The notes: a model not told the origin generated them from the sequence alone. Shown: positions 18,038 through 27,582, counted from the stretch's first letter. The stretch is 64,000 nucleotides of DNA from Hyphomicrobiales bacterium (GCA_900466475.1 UBMI01000003.1:431844-495843); one strand, 5' to 3'. Translations and numbers: made by a program.

Positions 18038-20323
18038 TTACGTTTCGACGAAGACGAATGAGCGGTCTGCGGTTCCTGCCAGCGTATCAGCAACAGTTCC
18101 GTAAGAAAGCTCCTTGCCTGCGCGACGGCTCACGCCGAGAATGATGAGATCGAAACGTCCGCTGCGGGCGTGCCTGAGAATGGCGAGTTCCGGTACGGAA
18201 GCCTGTGGGGCAACCTTCTCTACCTCGACCTCATAGAAGGACGCAATCCGATCCAGTTGCTCGAAAGCGGCTCTGTGGGCATTGCCGGTGTCACTGACAC
18301 GGGAGGGCGAGGTGGCCTCCTTCGGGTCGCGGAAATAAACCGCAGTCGTCGCGGCGCCCGTGGCTTTTGCGATGACGAGCGCGAATTCCGCAGCCCTTAG
18401 AGAGCGTTCGGTGCCGCTGATCGGCACGAGTATGCGCAAATTTCGATCCTCTCTTGCGATCATGCCGCGCGACGTGACGATCGCCGTCGTGCCGCTGAAG
18501 GCATCGATCATCGCCGACAGTTTTTCACTATATTGGGCGCTTTCGCCGCTCGTTGGCTGGATGCCGACAAACATGATGTCATGTCCCTTGTCGGCACTTT
18601 CGGCGAGAACGTCTGCCAGCTTGCCGTCCTTGTCGCGGACAGAGACATGGATTGGGTCGTCCTCACCCAGTTCTGCACCCTTGTCCTGCGTCTCGACAGC
18701 CATCTCGGCGGTTTCCTTCACGCGCTCGCTGATCTGCTGCGCGCGCGGAGTGTCTGTTCTCCCCCGTTCCTGTAAATCGGCCGCAGTCTCCTCCTCCTCC
18801 CCGATATCGAGAACCGTCACCGGCATTTTGCGCAGGGCCGCGAAATGCCCGGATATGCGTGCCGCCAGATCGCTGCTTGCGGAGTGGTCGGTTGCAAGTA
18901 GGATCCGCTCGAACTGCGATACGAAGCTCCGCTCTTCGAACGCTTCAAGTTCGAGACGCTCCTTTTCTTCCTTGCGCATCGGAAGGCGCGCGAGCGCCCA
19001 GCGCAACGTCGGGGGCATGGCCATCGTCGTTACGACTGCCATCGCGACGATCACGGAAAAAAGCCGCTCGTCGAGCACACCGACGGAAAGTCCAATCGAC
19101 GCGACGATAACTTCGGTGGACCCCCGAGCATTCATGCCGCATCCCAGCGCGACAGCCTCGGCATTGGAAAAGCCTCCGAATTTGGCCCCGGCAAAGGCGC
19201 CTCCAAATTTTCCGAGGCTCGCGATTACAATCAGCCCGACCGCCAGAACCATTATCGATGGATCGGTAAGAACACCCAGATCGGTGTGGAGGCCCGTGAG
19301 GCCAAAAAAGACCGGCATGAAGAGAGCCGTCGTCAGTGCCCTGAGCTGCCCCTCGATCTGACGGGTCAGAATGGGCGACTGGCCGACCAAAATGCCCGCG
19401 ACGAAAGCGCCGAGCACCGTGTGCACCCCAATGGCGTCGGTGACGATCGCCATTGCCCCCATGATTGCGATAATGGCGCTCAAGACAGGAAGATCACTTT
19501 TGAACCTGTCATTGGTCCAGCGGATAATCTCGAAGACCAGACGTCGGCCAATGGTGAAGGAGAAGGCCATGAAGAGGACCGTGCCGATGACGCCCTTGGC
19601 CAACGTGGTGAGATCGACGGCACCTTCTTTCGCCAGGCTGAAGGTCACGGCTATGATCACCCATCCGATTGTGTCGTCAATGATGGCGGAGGCGACAATC
19701 AGCTGACCGACATTGCGGCGCATGAAGTCCATCTCTCGAACGACGGTCGCGACGATCTTGACCGAGGAGATCGATAGCGCCGTACCGAGGAAAAGCGATG
19801 TGACAAGTCTTGCGTCCGGGTCGGGCAACAAACTTGCAGGCAGGAGTTCGCCGAGGCCGAAGCCAAGCGTGAACGGCACGACGATGCCTGTCACCGAAAC
19901 GCCAGTTGCAGCACGGCGCAGCCGGAGCGCCAGCGAAAGGTCGGTCTCCATGCCGGCGAGCAGGAGGAGAAACAGAATGCCGAGCTGTGCCACCGCATCG
20001 GTCATGGCTTTTTGCGTGTCGATGTCAGGAAAGATTGACGACTGCGCGCTCGGGAGCAGAAAGCCGAATACCGAGGGGCCGAGTAGGATGCCACCGATGA
20101 TCTGGCCCATGATCGAAGGCTGACCGATGCGCACCATCGCCTCGCCGAACAATCTACCGACGACGACCAGGACGATGATCTGGACAAGAAAGAGAGCGTC
20201 TGAGGGACCTGAAGACTGGCCTTCGGCTGCACAGGCCGGAAGGGAGCAACCGATGAGAAGCCAGACCGTCATTACCGGCAGCTTCCAGGACGGGAACTGC
20301 GCGGACTTTGCGTTGATTGTCAT
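18038..20323 (-). CDS. Kef-type cation:proton antiporter with C-terminal universal-stress domains
   Basis: A 761-residue inner-membrane protein. After a possible signal segment (residues 10-32) there are about twelve membrane helices of the CPA2 monovalent cation:proton antiporter family (residues 45-440), with GQPSIMGQIIGGILLGPSVF and GCGMNARGSTEVIVASIGL. The cytosolic tail has two UspA-like domains (FERILLATDHSASSDLAARI and RILVPISGTERSLRAAEFA ending DLIILGVSRRAGKELSYGTV), instead of the TrkA-N domain of KefB/C. The ATG at 20323 follows a GGAAC-N18-TT promoter. Likely K+ or Na+/H+ exchange tied to stress; the ion is not predictable. Confidence 0.9.
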   Translation of the reverse strand: MTINAKSAQFPSWKLPVMTVWLLIGCSLPACAAEGQSSGPSDALFLVQIIVLVVVGRLFGEAMVRIGQPSIMGQIIGGILLGPSVFGFLLPSAQSSIFPDIDTQKAMTDAVAQLGILFLLLLAGMETDLSLALRLRRAATGVSVTGIVVPFTLGFGLGELLPASLLPDPDARLVTSLFLGTALSISSVKIVATVVREMDFMRRNVGQLIVASAIIDDTIGWVIIAVTFSLAKEGAVDLTTLAKGVIGTVLFMAFSFTIGRRLVFEIIRWTNDRFKSDLPVLSAIIAIMGAMAIVTDAIGVHTVLGAFVAGILVGQSPILTRQIEGQLRALTTALFMPVFFGLTGLHTDLGVLTDPSIMVLAVGLIVIASLGKFGGAFAGAKFGGFSNAEAVALGCGMNARGSTEVIVASIGLSVGVLDERLFSVIVAMAVVTTMAMPPTLRWALARLPMRKEEKERLELEAFEERSFVSQFERILLATDHSASSDLAARISGHFAALRKMPVTVLDIGEEEETAADLQERGRTDTPRAQQISERVKETAEMAVETQDKGAELGEDDPIHVSVRDKDGKLADVLAESADKGHDIMFVGIQPTSGESAQYSEKLSAMIDAFSGTTAIVTSRGMIAREDRNLRILVPISGTERSLRAAEFALVIAKATGAATTAVYFRDPKEATSPSRVSDTGNAHRAAFEQLDRIASFYEVEVEKVAPQASVPELAILRHARSGRFDLIILGVSRRAGKELSYGTVADTLAGTADRSFVFVET

Positions 20324-20354
20324 GCGTGAGAATTCCGATGGTGGCTGTCTTCGA

Positions 20355-20379
20355 AACAAGCGGGGCGCCTTTGTGTTCC
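20355..20379 (-). promoter_or_regulatory. Candidate EcfG/RpoE2 promoter of the antiporter
   Basis: Reverse-strand GGAAC-N18-TT, 32 bases before the ATG at 20323. A second, forward element lies 62 bases away, so the two operons share a divergent stress-promoter region. Confidence 0.6.
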
Positions 20380-20440
20380 CTCTACGGGAGGCTCTGCCCA
20401 CAGGTTGATCGCGACACATGCCGGGAAGGCGCTGTTCCAG

Positions 20441-20466
20441 GGAACCCATTCAACTGGGAGGAAGTT
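20441..20466 (+). promoter_or_regulatory. Candidate EcfG/RpoE2 promoter of the DUF3606-like/DUF202 operon
   Basis: Forward GGAAC-N19-TT, 21 bases before the ATG at 20488. Confidence 0.5.
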
Positions 20467-20487
20467 TCTCAACGAAGGAGAAGCGCT

Positions 20488-20682
20488 ATGAATGAAAGTG
20501 AATACACGACGGAGGAGCTTGCCGAGAAGTATCAGATAAGCCGGGAGCAGGCTGTCCGTTACATCGCCCGCTTCGGTGCCGATCGCGTCGATCTCGATCA
20601 TTTCCTGGCTGCCGCGTCGCGAACAGACCGCCACCGACCGGGGGACGTAAGGCGAACCGCGTCGCAAGTAGCTCTTGGATAG
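20488..20682 (+). CDS. DUF3606-like small protein
   Basis: A 64-residue acidic N-terminal protein with YTTEELAEKYQISREQAVRY followed by FGADRVDLDHFL, an arrangement seen in DUF3606 proteins of rhizobia, which carry a small helix-turn-helix-like fold. AACGAAGGAG lies ten bases before the ATG. Its stop overlaps the TTG start of the DUF202 gene, so the two are coupled. Function unknown; it is probably general-stress induced. Confidence 0.7.
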   Translation: MNESEYTTEELAEKYQISREQAVRYIARFGADRVDLDHFLAAASRTDRHRPGDVRRTASQVALG

Positions 20683-21085
20683 AGGCTCTGCGGAAGCCGT
20701 GAGCGAAGAAGACACCCAGGGCCCAGACAGGCGTACCGTGCTTGCGGCAGATCGTACGGTCTACGCTGCGGAGCGAACATATGCAGCCTGGATGAGAACG
20801 GGACTGACGGCGCTCGCCAGTGGAATTGGCGCAAAAGCCCTTCTCGCCGAGGTCGTACCGGAATTTCTTATAGTGACGACAGGCACTATTCTCGTCCTGT
20901 TCAGCGCCTTCTGCTTCCTCGTCGCTGTGATCAGGGAGTTCCGCCCTGGCCCGCCACCGCCAGAACCAGATGTCAGAAAGATCCCGAGCGCAGTGCTTCT
21001 GGTCGTCAGTGGCTTTCTGGTCATCGTATCGCTTGCCGCATTGGTGGGCGTCTGGTTCGGACGATCCGGGGCGATCAGCCATTAG
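20675..21085 (+). CDS. DUF202 (YidH-like) membrane protein
   Basis: A 136-residue inner-membrane protein of the DUF202 family. The signature AADRTVYAAERTYAAWMRTG precedes three hydrophobic helices (about residues 43-62, 67-87 and 104-128). The TTG at 20675 overlaps the previous stop by eight bases; a GTG at 20699 is an alternative start. The family is widespread with no proven activity. Confidence 0.85.
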   Translation: MDRGSAEAVSEEDTQGPDRRTVLAADRTVYAAERTYAAWMRTGLTALASGIGAKALLAEVVPEFLIVTTGTILVLFSAFCFLVAVIREFRPGPPPPEPDVRKIPSAVLLVVSGFLVIVSLAALVGVWFGRSGAISH

Positions 21086-21975
21086 CAAGCCGGCTCGACG
21101 ACTGTTGCCGCCGGATCCCGGGAAACAAAGATTGGCTGAGCCTGTGGTGGAGGGGGACGAATTATGCCCGTCCTATCATGACGAAATGGAATATCTTCCG
21201 GGGTGCTGCGAGGGCCTGTTCCAGAAATCGAGACTATCATCTGGATCAGATTTCGAAGGCTCTCGCGGCCCGAAGTTGCCTCGAGCCGTCCCCTCAAGCC
21301 ACAAGCAGGTATAGTGGATTTTGAAAGATCTGCATTTTTCGCGACGAGCTCGCAGCGGCCAAGCGGGCGTGCCCCAATCACTTGGAACGACCATTCCGAG
21401 CCGCTCTAGGCCGGTACGATAGCGGACGAAGCGCAACCCCTGCCTAGAATCATGATCAAACACCTGCGGGATCCGTTCCCACAATCAGAGAACCTGGCCC
21501 GCCACAACCCCACAGGCCTTTTTTTGATCTGAGTTTAGGAGTATGCGCAGTCTTGATCGCCTCTCGCCAGAGAATCTGTGACGCTTGTCTTCTGCGTTCG
21601 GCCCGCCCTGATCGAAACCACCGGTCGCGGGGGGCTTCGTGCCAACGCGTCGCACCTCGGACGATCTCCGCCCCTGTGCCCGACGGCAACAAGACGTTGC
21701 CGCTGTCGTCCATGGCGGGCGCTTCATAAAATGCGGGAACCTTGACGCAAGGGACCTCCCTCCCCTGGGGAATGTCAACATCCTTCACGAGCATGGTCCA
21801 GCCGAGCTAAGGTTGAAGATGTTGATCGATCCATCGCAACATTTCGCTTTAGAGACGCGCGTCAGGGCCGAAACCCCGTCCCTTCGCCGCCAACTGCAAC
21901 GCATTTGAATTACACTTTACGCGCACACATTGAGGAGCCTTAGGAAGAAGGGGCGCCTTGGCGCCCCGTCCCATA
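21086..21975. other. No convincing gene
   Basis: The best candidate is a reverse frame 21456-21794 (112 residues, starting MLVKDVDIPQGREVPCVKVP), whose first ~45 residues look protein-like and the rest random. It could be a remnant located downstream of the hsp20 gene. Confidence 0.3.
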
Positions 21976-22449
21976 TTATGCCGCATTCTTTTCACCCTCG
22001 ATCTGGAGGGGCGCCTGCGTATTTTCGCCGCCTCCGATCGCGATCTTTCGCGGCTTCATCGCTTCTGGAACCTCCCGCCTCAGCTCGATGGTAAGCAGGC
22101 CGTTCTTGAGGCCAGCGCTTTCCACGCGCACATGATCGGCAAGTTCGAAGCGACGATCGAAGGCACGTCCTGCGATGCCGCGGTGAAGATATTCGCCTTG
22201 ACCTGCTTCCTCCGTCTTCTAGGCTTTCACGACCAAGACATTACGCTCCTGCATGATTTCAAGATCTTCCGTTCCGAAGCCCGCGACCGCCATCCGAATG
22301 CGATAGCTGTCCTCACCGCCCTTGACGATATCGTAAGGCGGCCAGGTTTCGATGGACTGCAAACGCTGGGAGTTTGCCAGAAGATTGAAGACCCGGTCGA
22401 AGCCGATGCTGGACCGGAACAAGGGTGCGAAGTCGAATTCGTTTCTCAT
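21976..22449 (-). pseudogene. hsp20: Small heat-shock protein Hsp20 (IbpA type) with in-frame amber codon
   Basis: The ATG at 22449 opens MRNEFDFAPLFRSSIGFDRV, the typical start of rhizobial IbpA-type chaperones that hold unfolded proteins. The frame stays intact through the alpha-crystallin domain (PPYDIVKGGEDSYRIRMAVA to RNVLVVKA), then codon 77 is TAG at 22219-22221. The same frame resumes KTEEAGQGEYLHRGIAGRAF, then FELADHVRVESAGLKNGLLT and ends at TAA 21976. In relatives the blocked codon is usually Gln, so a CAG to TAG change is likely. Everything else is conserved, so the lesion is recent, or the codon is read through. Confidence 0.85.
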
Positions 22450-22503
22450 GACCAAAACCTCCGTAAAGCGAGTTGGAGCAAAGGAGCCGATTCCGTCGGC
22501 TCC
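22450..22503 (-). promoter_or_regulatory. ROSE-like RNA thermometer in the hsp20 leader
   Basis: The hsp20 leader holds a perfect eight-pair hairpin (GGAGCCGA/TCGGCTCC, 22483-22503). Nearer the ATG, TTTGCTCC is followed 12 bases later by the GGAGG Shine-Dalgarno. CUCC-GGAG pairing with an unpaired G in the UYGCU motif is the hallmark of ROSE elements, known to control rhizobial small heat-shock genes by temperature. Energies were not computed. Confidence 0.55.
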
Positions 22504-22693
22504 GCCCTGTAGACCCCTCATCAGGCGGCCGACGCAAATTGATCTGGTTTGCTCGATTTTCTGATTCGAGACCCCTGGCCGGAAAAATTTCTGCTGGCTG
22601 ACTTGACCCTCTTGAACGGAGAAAGTGGTGCAACAATCTCATTTGCACCTGGAGATTTTCACTCCCGTGCTGAAGGTTTTAGGAGGCAAAAAC

Positions 22694-23017
22694 ATGCCAA
22701 TCGAAAGGAACAGATCTCGAAAAGCATCAACATGCGAGGCGGTATCTGCATGCCGTCTCAACACGCAGCAGCGCTACGACCACCCGCGTGACGTGCTCGC
22801 CACAGCTCTTGATAAGAGCGAGAAGCGAGCCATTCTAGCGTCCTGGGCGTCAGATCTCTTCGCGGTGGATTCGCGGCCCGACCTTCGGCTACCCCCGGGC
22901 GTCAGAGTGCCTATCCGCTGCCAGGATATCCTCGACGCGCTGATGGTTTTAGACGGCCATATGTGGGGCCAGGAGGGCGCGGCTGATGCGAGCCGCAACC
23001 ACTCATGGAGGCCGTGA
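22694..23017 (+). CDS. Conserved rhizobial hypothetical protein
   Basis: A 107-residue soluble protein. The core YDHPRDVLATALDKSEKRAI and LASWASDLFAVDSRPDLRLP resembles a family found repeatedly on rhizobial replicons, with a C-terminal PIRCQDILDALMVLD helix. AGGAGGC stands seven bases before the ATG at 22694, which rules out an earlier in-frame start. Its TGA overlaps the ATG of the next gene by one base, so the pair forms a coupled operon. No function is known. Confidence 0.7.
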   Translation: MPIERNRSRKASTCEAVSACRLNTQQRYDHPRDVLATALDKSEKRAILASWASDLFAVDSRPDLRLPPGVRVPIRCQDILDALMVLDGHMWGQEGAADASRNHSWRP

Positions 23018-23319
23018 TGAACGCAAGGCGGAAAGGTAGGCTGGCAGCCAGTTCCGAAGGCGCCTGCCAGATAGGCGCACGTATGATGGTAGCCTCCAGA
23101 TATGCCGAATGTCTTCATCGCCTCGCACGTCAGGCCCAACGCGCCGAGCTGCCAGAGCTGGCGGAGAAGCTTGGCGACGAGGCGCGCACCATCGAAGCAA
23201 TATCGCAAGAGATCGCGTTCGGCGATCAAGGCGCGCTTGTTTTAGGGAGGGCCGGTCGTTTGATCGGGACCGCCGAGGCGCTGGTGGAGAAGTCGGCTCG
23301 CCAAGGTCTTTTTCACTGA
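23017..23319 (+). CDS. Small helical hypothetical protein
   Basis: A 100-residue protein coupled to the upstream gene by a TGATG overlap, with GGAGG nine bases before. The translation is Ala-rich and helical (CLHRLARQAQRAELPELAEK, DEARTIEAISQEIA), with no recognised family. The operon position is the main support. Confidence 0.6.
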   Translation: MNARRKGRLAASSEGACQIGARMMVASRYAECLHRLARQAQRAELPELAEKLGDEARTIEAISQEIAFGDQGALVLGRAGRLIGTAEALVEKSARQGLFH

Positions 23320-23549
23320 GAGTGCTGACGCGACGCGGCTGCTGGCAGACAGTTCGCCTACGTGATGGCGGTCAATGTTCCTAGCCTCCTAAGACTTCGA
23401 GAGCCGTGGATTAGTGGGTTCGATACTGTGCGGAAACTCCGACATTTCTATGCTCGAGGGAGCGCGGCAGGCGACGACCGTTTGAGCGCGATCGCGCCAA
23501 ACTGATCGGATCTAGCAGTTTGCGCCGACTTGAATTCCAAAGGCAGGCG

Positions 23550-23873
23550 CTAACGCAGGACGTCTTCCGACCATACCGGGACAATGAGCGTGCGCACGCG
23601 CGTCAGGCGCCGGATCTTCATGGAGCCGAATTCGCTGCCATGCGGGATGTGAAGGGTCATTCGCAGATAGATCTTCTTGCCGCAGCCTTCGCATTTGAAC
23701 CTGCCGAGCAGCCGGTCGAGGGACAGGTTTCCACACAGCGTCTCAAGATCACTTGGTAGGTAATTGTGAGTGACCCGGCAGAAGTCGCAGGTGACGAGAA
23801 TGATTTGTCCCTGGGCGGCCGCAGCTCTTACCGTCCAAGTCCGCAGCCTTTTGAGCGGATGGATCTCAGGCAT
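23550..23873 (-). CDS. Zinc-finger-like hypothetical protein
   Basis: A 107-residue protein with two CxxC pairs, CDFC (residues 29-32) and CEGC (61-64), which look like a zinc ribbon, separated by NYLPSDLETLCGNLSLDRLL. This layout recurs in small conserved rhizobial proteins of unknown function. Its ATG overlaps the stop of the upstream reverse frame (23866-24204) in the pattern ATGCCTGA, implying translational coupling. Confidence 0.6.
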   Translation of the reverse strand: MPEIHPLKRLRTWTVRAAAAQGQIILVTCDFCRVTHNYLPSDLETLCGNLSLDRLLGRFKCEGCGKKIYLRMTLHIPHGSEFGSMKIRRLTRVRTLIVPVWSEDVLR

Positions 23874-24204
23874 CGCCGGCCTTCACCGCGATAAGCTTCC
23901 AGCCAGCCCTTGGCGGTATCCCTCCGCCCGCGGCGACGCGAAAATTCAGTTCGATCTGAGCCGCCTTGCGCGCTTCCCTCATGGTCGGCGCCCAGACTGA
24001 CACCAGAAATTTGCCGGTCTTGAACGTGTATTTCTTTCTTGGCGGGCGGGCGCCAACCTGATGTCCGGCGCGAAAGCAGCGCCGCGCGAAATCGACATCA
24101 TTGTTCTGGCGAAGCTTGAGGGGTTGAAGCTCCCACCATGCGTCGAACGCGGTCTTTCTTTTGGCCCGTCGAGGTATATGGTCGAGTATCGCGCCCTCCT
24201 GCTG
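23866..24204 (-). pseudogene. Hypothetical coding frame without a usable start codon
   Basis: A coding-like reverse frame, reading RRAKRKTAFDAWWELQPLKL, then KKYTFKTGKFLVSVWAPTMR and AGWKLIAVKAGDA, ends in a TGA overlapped by the next gene's ATG. Between the upstream in-frame stop (24205-24207) and the protein-like part there is no ATG, GTG or TTG in frame. The start was probably lost by a base change, or translation begins at a rare codon such as ATA. Family unknown. Confidence 0.4.
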
Positions 24205-24285
24205 TCACCTTGAATGTTTCCTATTTGTTCCACGGCAGGGCAAGTGTCAACATCGCGATAAGGCGTCGATAAGCAAAAGGGCTTC

Positions 24286-24600
24286 TCAGCCCTGCACGCT
24301 TAGACGCTGGTTTGTAAAGGCTTCTTCCAGATTTCTGTCGTGGACAAGGGCGAACGCGGAGATATCGGCTTCTTTGGCCGCTAGAAGCAGCGCCTGTCCC
24401 AGTTCCTCGGGGCTCGTTGCGCCGATAAGAGCGTCGGCGCAGGCTTTGATGGCGACAACATAGTCCTCGCCGTCGTCCAGGGGCCAGTCCTGCATGAGAA
24501 CACGCGCCACATCGGCCAGTGTGCGAAGGATAACGAAGGGTCGCTCGTCGCGGAACTTCAGTCCAATCGGCGCAAAGGCCGAATATTTATTCGCTGCCAT
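24286..24600 (-). CDS. DUF982 domain protein
   Basis: A 104-residue protein covering the full DUF982 domain: FRDERPFVILRTLADVARVL, MQDWPLDDGEDYVVAIKACA, then EELGQALLLAAKEADI. The family is small, soluble, rhizobial and of unknown role. GGGTGAGG precedes the ATG. It is one of three DUF982 genes in the window; unlike the one at 3617 it has no EcfG-type promoter that I can see. Confidence 0.85.
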   Translation of the reverse strand: MAANKYSAFAPIGLKFRDERPFVILRTLADVARVLMQDWPLDDGEDYVVAIKACADALIGATSPEELGQALLLAAKEADISAFALVHDRNLEEAFTNQRLSVQG

Positions 24601-25163
24601 GCCTCACCCATGTATTGAAAGTGGCTTTATACACGAGGATACGAGGGGCGTATGTCACATAGTTAAAACAACGTTAATTTGCTGGGAGAGTAACAGGAAA
24701 CCCGTTTGGGAGCCTCTGACGCAACCTTGCGATCAAGTTCTAAATGTCGATACCGGCCAACCGATCGTCGCGACTGTTCCGAACCTGATCTGCGTCGGCC
24801 GTGATCCTACGCCAAGAGGACACGAGGCCCCGTCGTTGCAGTTGGCCACCGCTGAGGATTACCGGGTCTCCGGATCGAGGCGTAAAGCTGGGCGAGATCA
24901 CCGCGGAAAGCCGGTTCTTCAGCAAAGCCTGTGATCGTCGCCTTTATCATCAAGTCCATCAGGGACATGTTGTCGATGGGGATAACCGTTTCAGTTGCCC
25001 CGAATGCTCAAGCGTTCAGCGCCAAGACCGAAAAACGAAACCTGCTCTTTCCTTCGCCTGCCCAGACGACATTTGCCCGCGCCAGCGTGGGGTTCGTCCT
25101 TGGGGTTTCAGGGGCCAGCGGTCGGGAACCACGGGCTTGCGTCGAAGCCGCACAAATCTTCAG
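24601..25163. other. No feature seen
   Basis: No recognisable gene or hairpin. The forward frame from 24801 continues into the fragment that follows but its first 120 residues look random. Confidence 0.35.
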
Positions 25164-25397
25164 ACGGTGCGCGACGAACTTACCGACAGGTTCGGTGGAG
25201 CGACGCTCCATGTCAACGCCCCAGCTGAAGGCATCTGGGAGAATGATGGCTATTTTCAACGCGACCATATCGTTGTCGTTGAGGTCATGACCAGCGACAT
25301 CGACCACGCGTGGTGGGATTCTTACCGCAAGGATCTGGAATTTCGCTTTCGCCAACAGGAGATCGTCCTCAGGGCGATGCATATAGCCCGCCTCTAG
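25164..25397 (+). pseudogene. C-terminal fragment of a conserved hypothetical protein
   Basis: The final 77 residues of a forward frame (TVRDELTDRFGGATLHVNAP, AEGIWEND, DHIVVVEVM, AWWDSYRKDLEFRFRQQEIV) resemble a widespread small protein of unknown function in which a 'RFGG-AxxxAPAEG-W' motif is followed by an acidic strand. The N-terminal third, expected to contain an initial strand and helix, is not present in any frame. It is therefore likely a truncated gene. Confidence 0.5.
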
Positions 25398-25997
25398 AGC
25401 GATATCCGAAGGAAAGGGAAGAAAGGAGTTCACCTGCTCGCACCTGCGCGGCATAGGATGGTTTCAGAACAAGACACCACCATCCTTGCCCGCTTGACCT
25501 CGAGCGTCTCGAAATCTTCCGAGGGCGCGCGACCTCGAGGAAGGGAGCGGCCCTCTCACCCCGCGCAGACCGTCAACGCAGAGGCCGGCGGATGCCGCTG
25601 CGGAGGCTTGCGTGATGTGGGGTGGCAAGCCTTAGATGGAAAGCCCGACCTCATACCACAAGCCTTGGGATCCGGGCAGTACGATAGCGGACGAATGATC
25701 TCGAGGGCACAAAAGGCAGCTCCTCTCCATACCAGCTGTCTGAAAGACCAGCCTACCGACGCTGGCGTGCTTACGCATCGTAGATACCGGGCTTTCCCTC
25801 ATCTGCGCGGCCGACCATTCACGAGATTGAAGGAAACATCTGCGCCGAATATCGAATTCACGGCGGGCGTGTTGGGGCATGTCAACAGACGCGCACTCCC
25901 ATCGTCTTAACACCGCTATCTTTATCGGCAATAACTGCCACGCGTGGTTCGCGGGACGTGACAGAGGCCACGAGATTTTGACAAGGGTAGTATTGCA
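25398..25997. other. No feature seen
   Basis: Open frames on both strands lack domains; no promoter candidate was found for the downstream phosphodiesterase. Confidence 0.35.
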
Positions 25998-26741
25998 ATG
26001 GCAGTCAATCGTTGGCTCGGCGTCTCCAAGAAGCCGCTTGTCATCGCGCATCGGGGCGGCGCCCTGCTGGCGCAGGAAAACAGCAGGGCAGCTTTTCGCG
26101 CCGCCGAAAAGGCAAATGCCGATGCGATCGAAACCGACATACGCATCACCCAAGACGGAATCCTCGTGAACTTTCACGACGCTGACCTGCAACGGCTCTG
26201 TGGCGATCGACGAAGCGTGGCCGAGCTCGATTTCCGCACGTTAAAATCCCTCGTTCCGGCGATCATGACATTGGCGGAGGCGATAGCTTCTTCCGCGCCA
26301 CTTGGATTGCTGCTGGATGTGAAGCTGATGGACAGGACGTATCTGCCTTCAATTCTCGCGGAAATCTCTCGCGCCGAAGCGACTGGGCGCACTCTTCTTG
26401 GACTTCGTGACATCGCGCTTGTCAAAGCAGCCCGAGAAATCGCAGCCGACATTGCGATACTCGCGCTTGCAAGCGATCCGGAACTGCACCAAAACGCCGC
26501 GCAGGCGGGCGCCAATTGGTTTCGTCTGTGGCAGGGCGAGCTGTCTCGGGGACGTGCGGCTTCGATCAGAGGCGTTGGCATGCGGCTTGCGGTCATGGTG
26601 GGGCAGCCGCGTGATGTGCCCTTGCCGGAATATCCGCGCTACCCAGTCGGCCTGGTCGATGCGGAGGGATTGAAACAAATCGCCATCGCAGACCCGGACG
26701 CGATCATGCTCGACGACCCTCATCTCCTCACCCGACCATGA
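25998..26741 (+). CDS. Glycerophosphodiester phosphodiesterase
   Basis: A 247-residue TIM-barrel enzyme of the GDPD family, which splits glycerophosphodiesters into glycerol-3-phosphate and an alcohol. The catalytic and metal-binding set is complete at the N-terminus: H18-R19, E28-N29, E45/D47 and H60. LLLDVKL near residue 105 matches the family's Glu/Asp-x-K strand, and the C-terminal DPDAIMLDDPHLL is as expected. No signal peptide, so cytosolic. It stands alone. Confidence 0.9.
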   Translation: MAVNRWLGVSKKPLVIAHRGGALLAQENSRAAFRAAEKANADAIETDIRITQDGILVNFHDADLQRLCGDRRSVAELDFRTLKSLVPAIMTLAEAIASSAPLGLLLDVKLMDRTYLPSILAEISRAEATGRTLLGLRDIALVKAAREIAADIAILALASDPELHQNAAQAGANWFRLWQGELSRGRAASIRGVGMRLAVMVGQPRDVPLPEYPRYPVGLVDAEGLKQIAIADPDAIMLDDPHLLTRP

Positions 26742-26967
26742 GCACAGACATCCGTGAATGTCAGCGCCAATCTGGCCGATCAGGGCAGTGAGCGTCGACA
26801 AAGCGTCGGTCAAACATCCAGCCGTTTTCGCTGAGACCTGCACAGGCATGCTCGCGTGCTGACCGATTCAAGTCAATCCTTTCGCCCGGCAACAGCGCAA
26901 GAGGCGGCAAGGCGTTGACATAGTCCCGCCACAGAGCTCGTCCTAATAACGCTTGTTTAACAAGCGG

Positions 26968-27582
26968 ATGAGGATTATGAGGCTCCTTGCTATTCTGGTC
27001 GCCACTCTCTTGCTGAGCGCCGTTCAGTCTGACGCTCAGGTGTATGCGCCTTACGACGGATATGATGACTATGGCGGCTACGGTTACGACGAGCCGTACA
27101 GCCCGTACCCACCGCCGCCGATATACGAGCCACGTCCCCGCTACCGAAACCCGCCGCCAAACCAGGCGCCCATTACCAGATCGGCAGGATCGATCGTGAT
27201 CGTTACAGGCGAACACGCTCTCTATTACACCACGCCGTGGGGAGAGCAGTACGTCTATCCGATCGCCGTCGGTCGTGAAGGCAAACAATGGTACGGAACG
27301 ACCCGGGTCGTCTCGAAGAAAGAACATCCGGAGTGGCGACCGACTGCGAGCATGCGTCAGAAGAATCCAAAGCTGCCTGCCGTCGTCAAACCTGGCCCGA
27401 ACAATCCTCTTGGCACGCGGGCAATATATCTTGCCGACGGGCTGCTACGCATCCACGGGACCAACGACCCCTCGTCCATTGGGACCAACGCGTCGAGCGG
27501 TTGCTTTCGAATGTATCGCCAAGACGTAGAGGAACTCTACGACATGGTGCGGCCGGGGACCCAGGTTATCGTTCATCGTTGA
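26968..27582 (+). CDS. L,D-transpeptidase (ErfK/YbiS family)
   Basis: A 204-residue exported enzyme that forms 3-3 peptidoglycan cross-links or attaches proteins to the wall. Residues 1-24 are a signal peptide (cleavage near SDA). A Tyr/Pro/Gly-rich linker (YDGYDDYGGYGYDEPYSPYP) follows, then the YkuD domain with HGTNDPSSIGTNASSGCFRM, giving H163, C179 and R181 in the active site. A second in-frame ATG at 26977 is possible. The linker composition suggests that the domain stands off from the membrane. Confidence 0.93.
   Translation: MRIMRLLAILVATLLLSAVQSDAQVYAPYDGYDDYGGYGYDEPYSPYPPPPIYEPRPRYRNPPPNQAPITRSAGSIVIVTGEHALYYTTPWGEQYVYPIAVGREGKQWYGTTRVVSKKEHPEWRPTASMRQKNPKLPAVVKPGPNNPLGTRAIYLADGLLRIHGTNDPSSIGTNASSGCFRMYRQDVEELYDMVRPGTQVIVHR

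Noticed and set aside
21414..25695. The 17-base sequence GTACGATAGCGGACGAA occurs at 21414 and 25679
   Set aside because: One exact 17-base repeat in 64 kb is not improbable by chance, and the flanks do not match.
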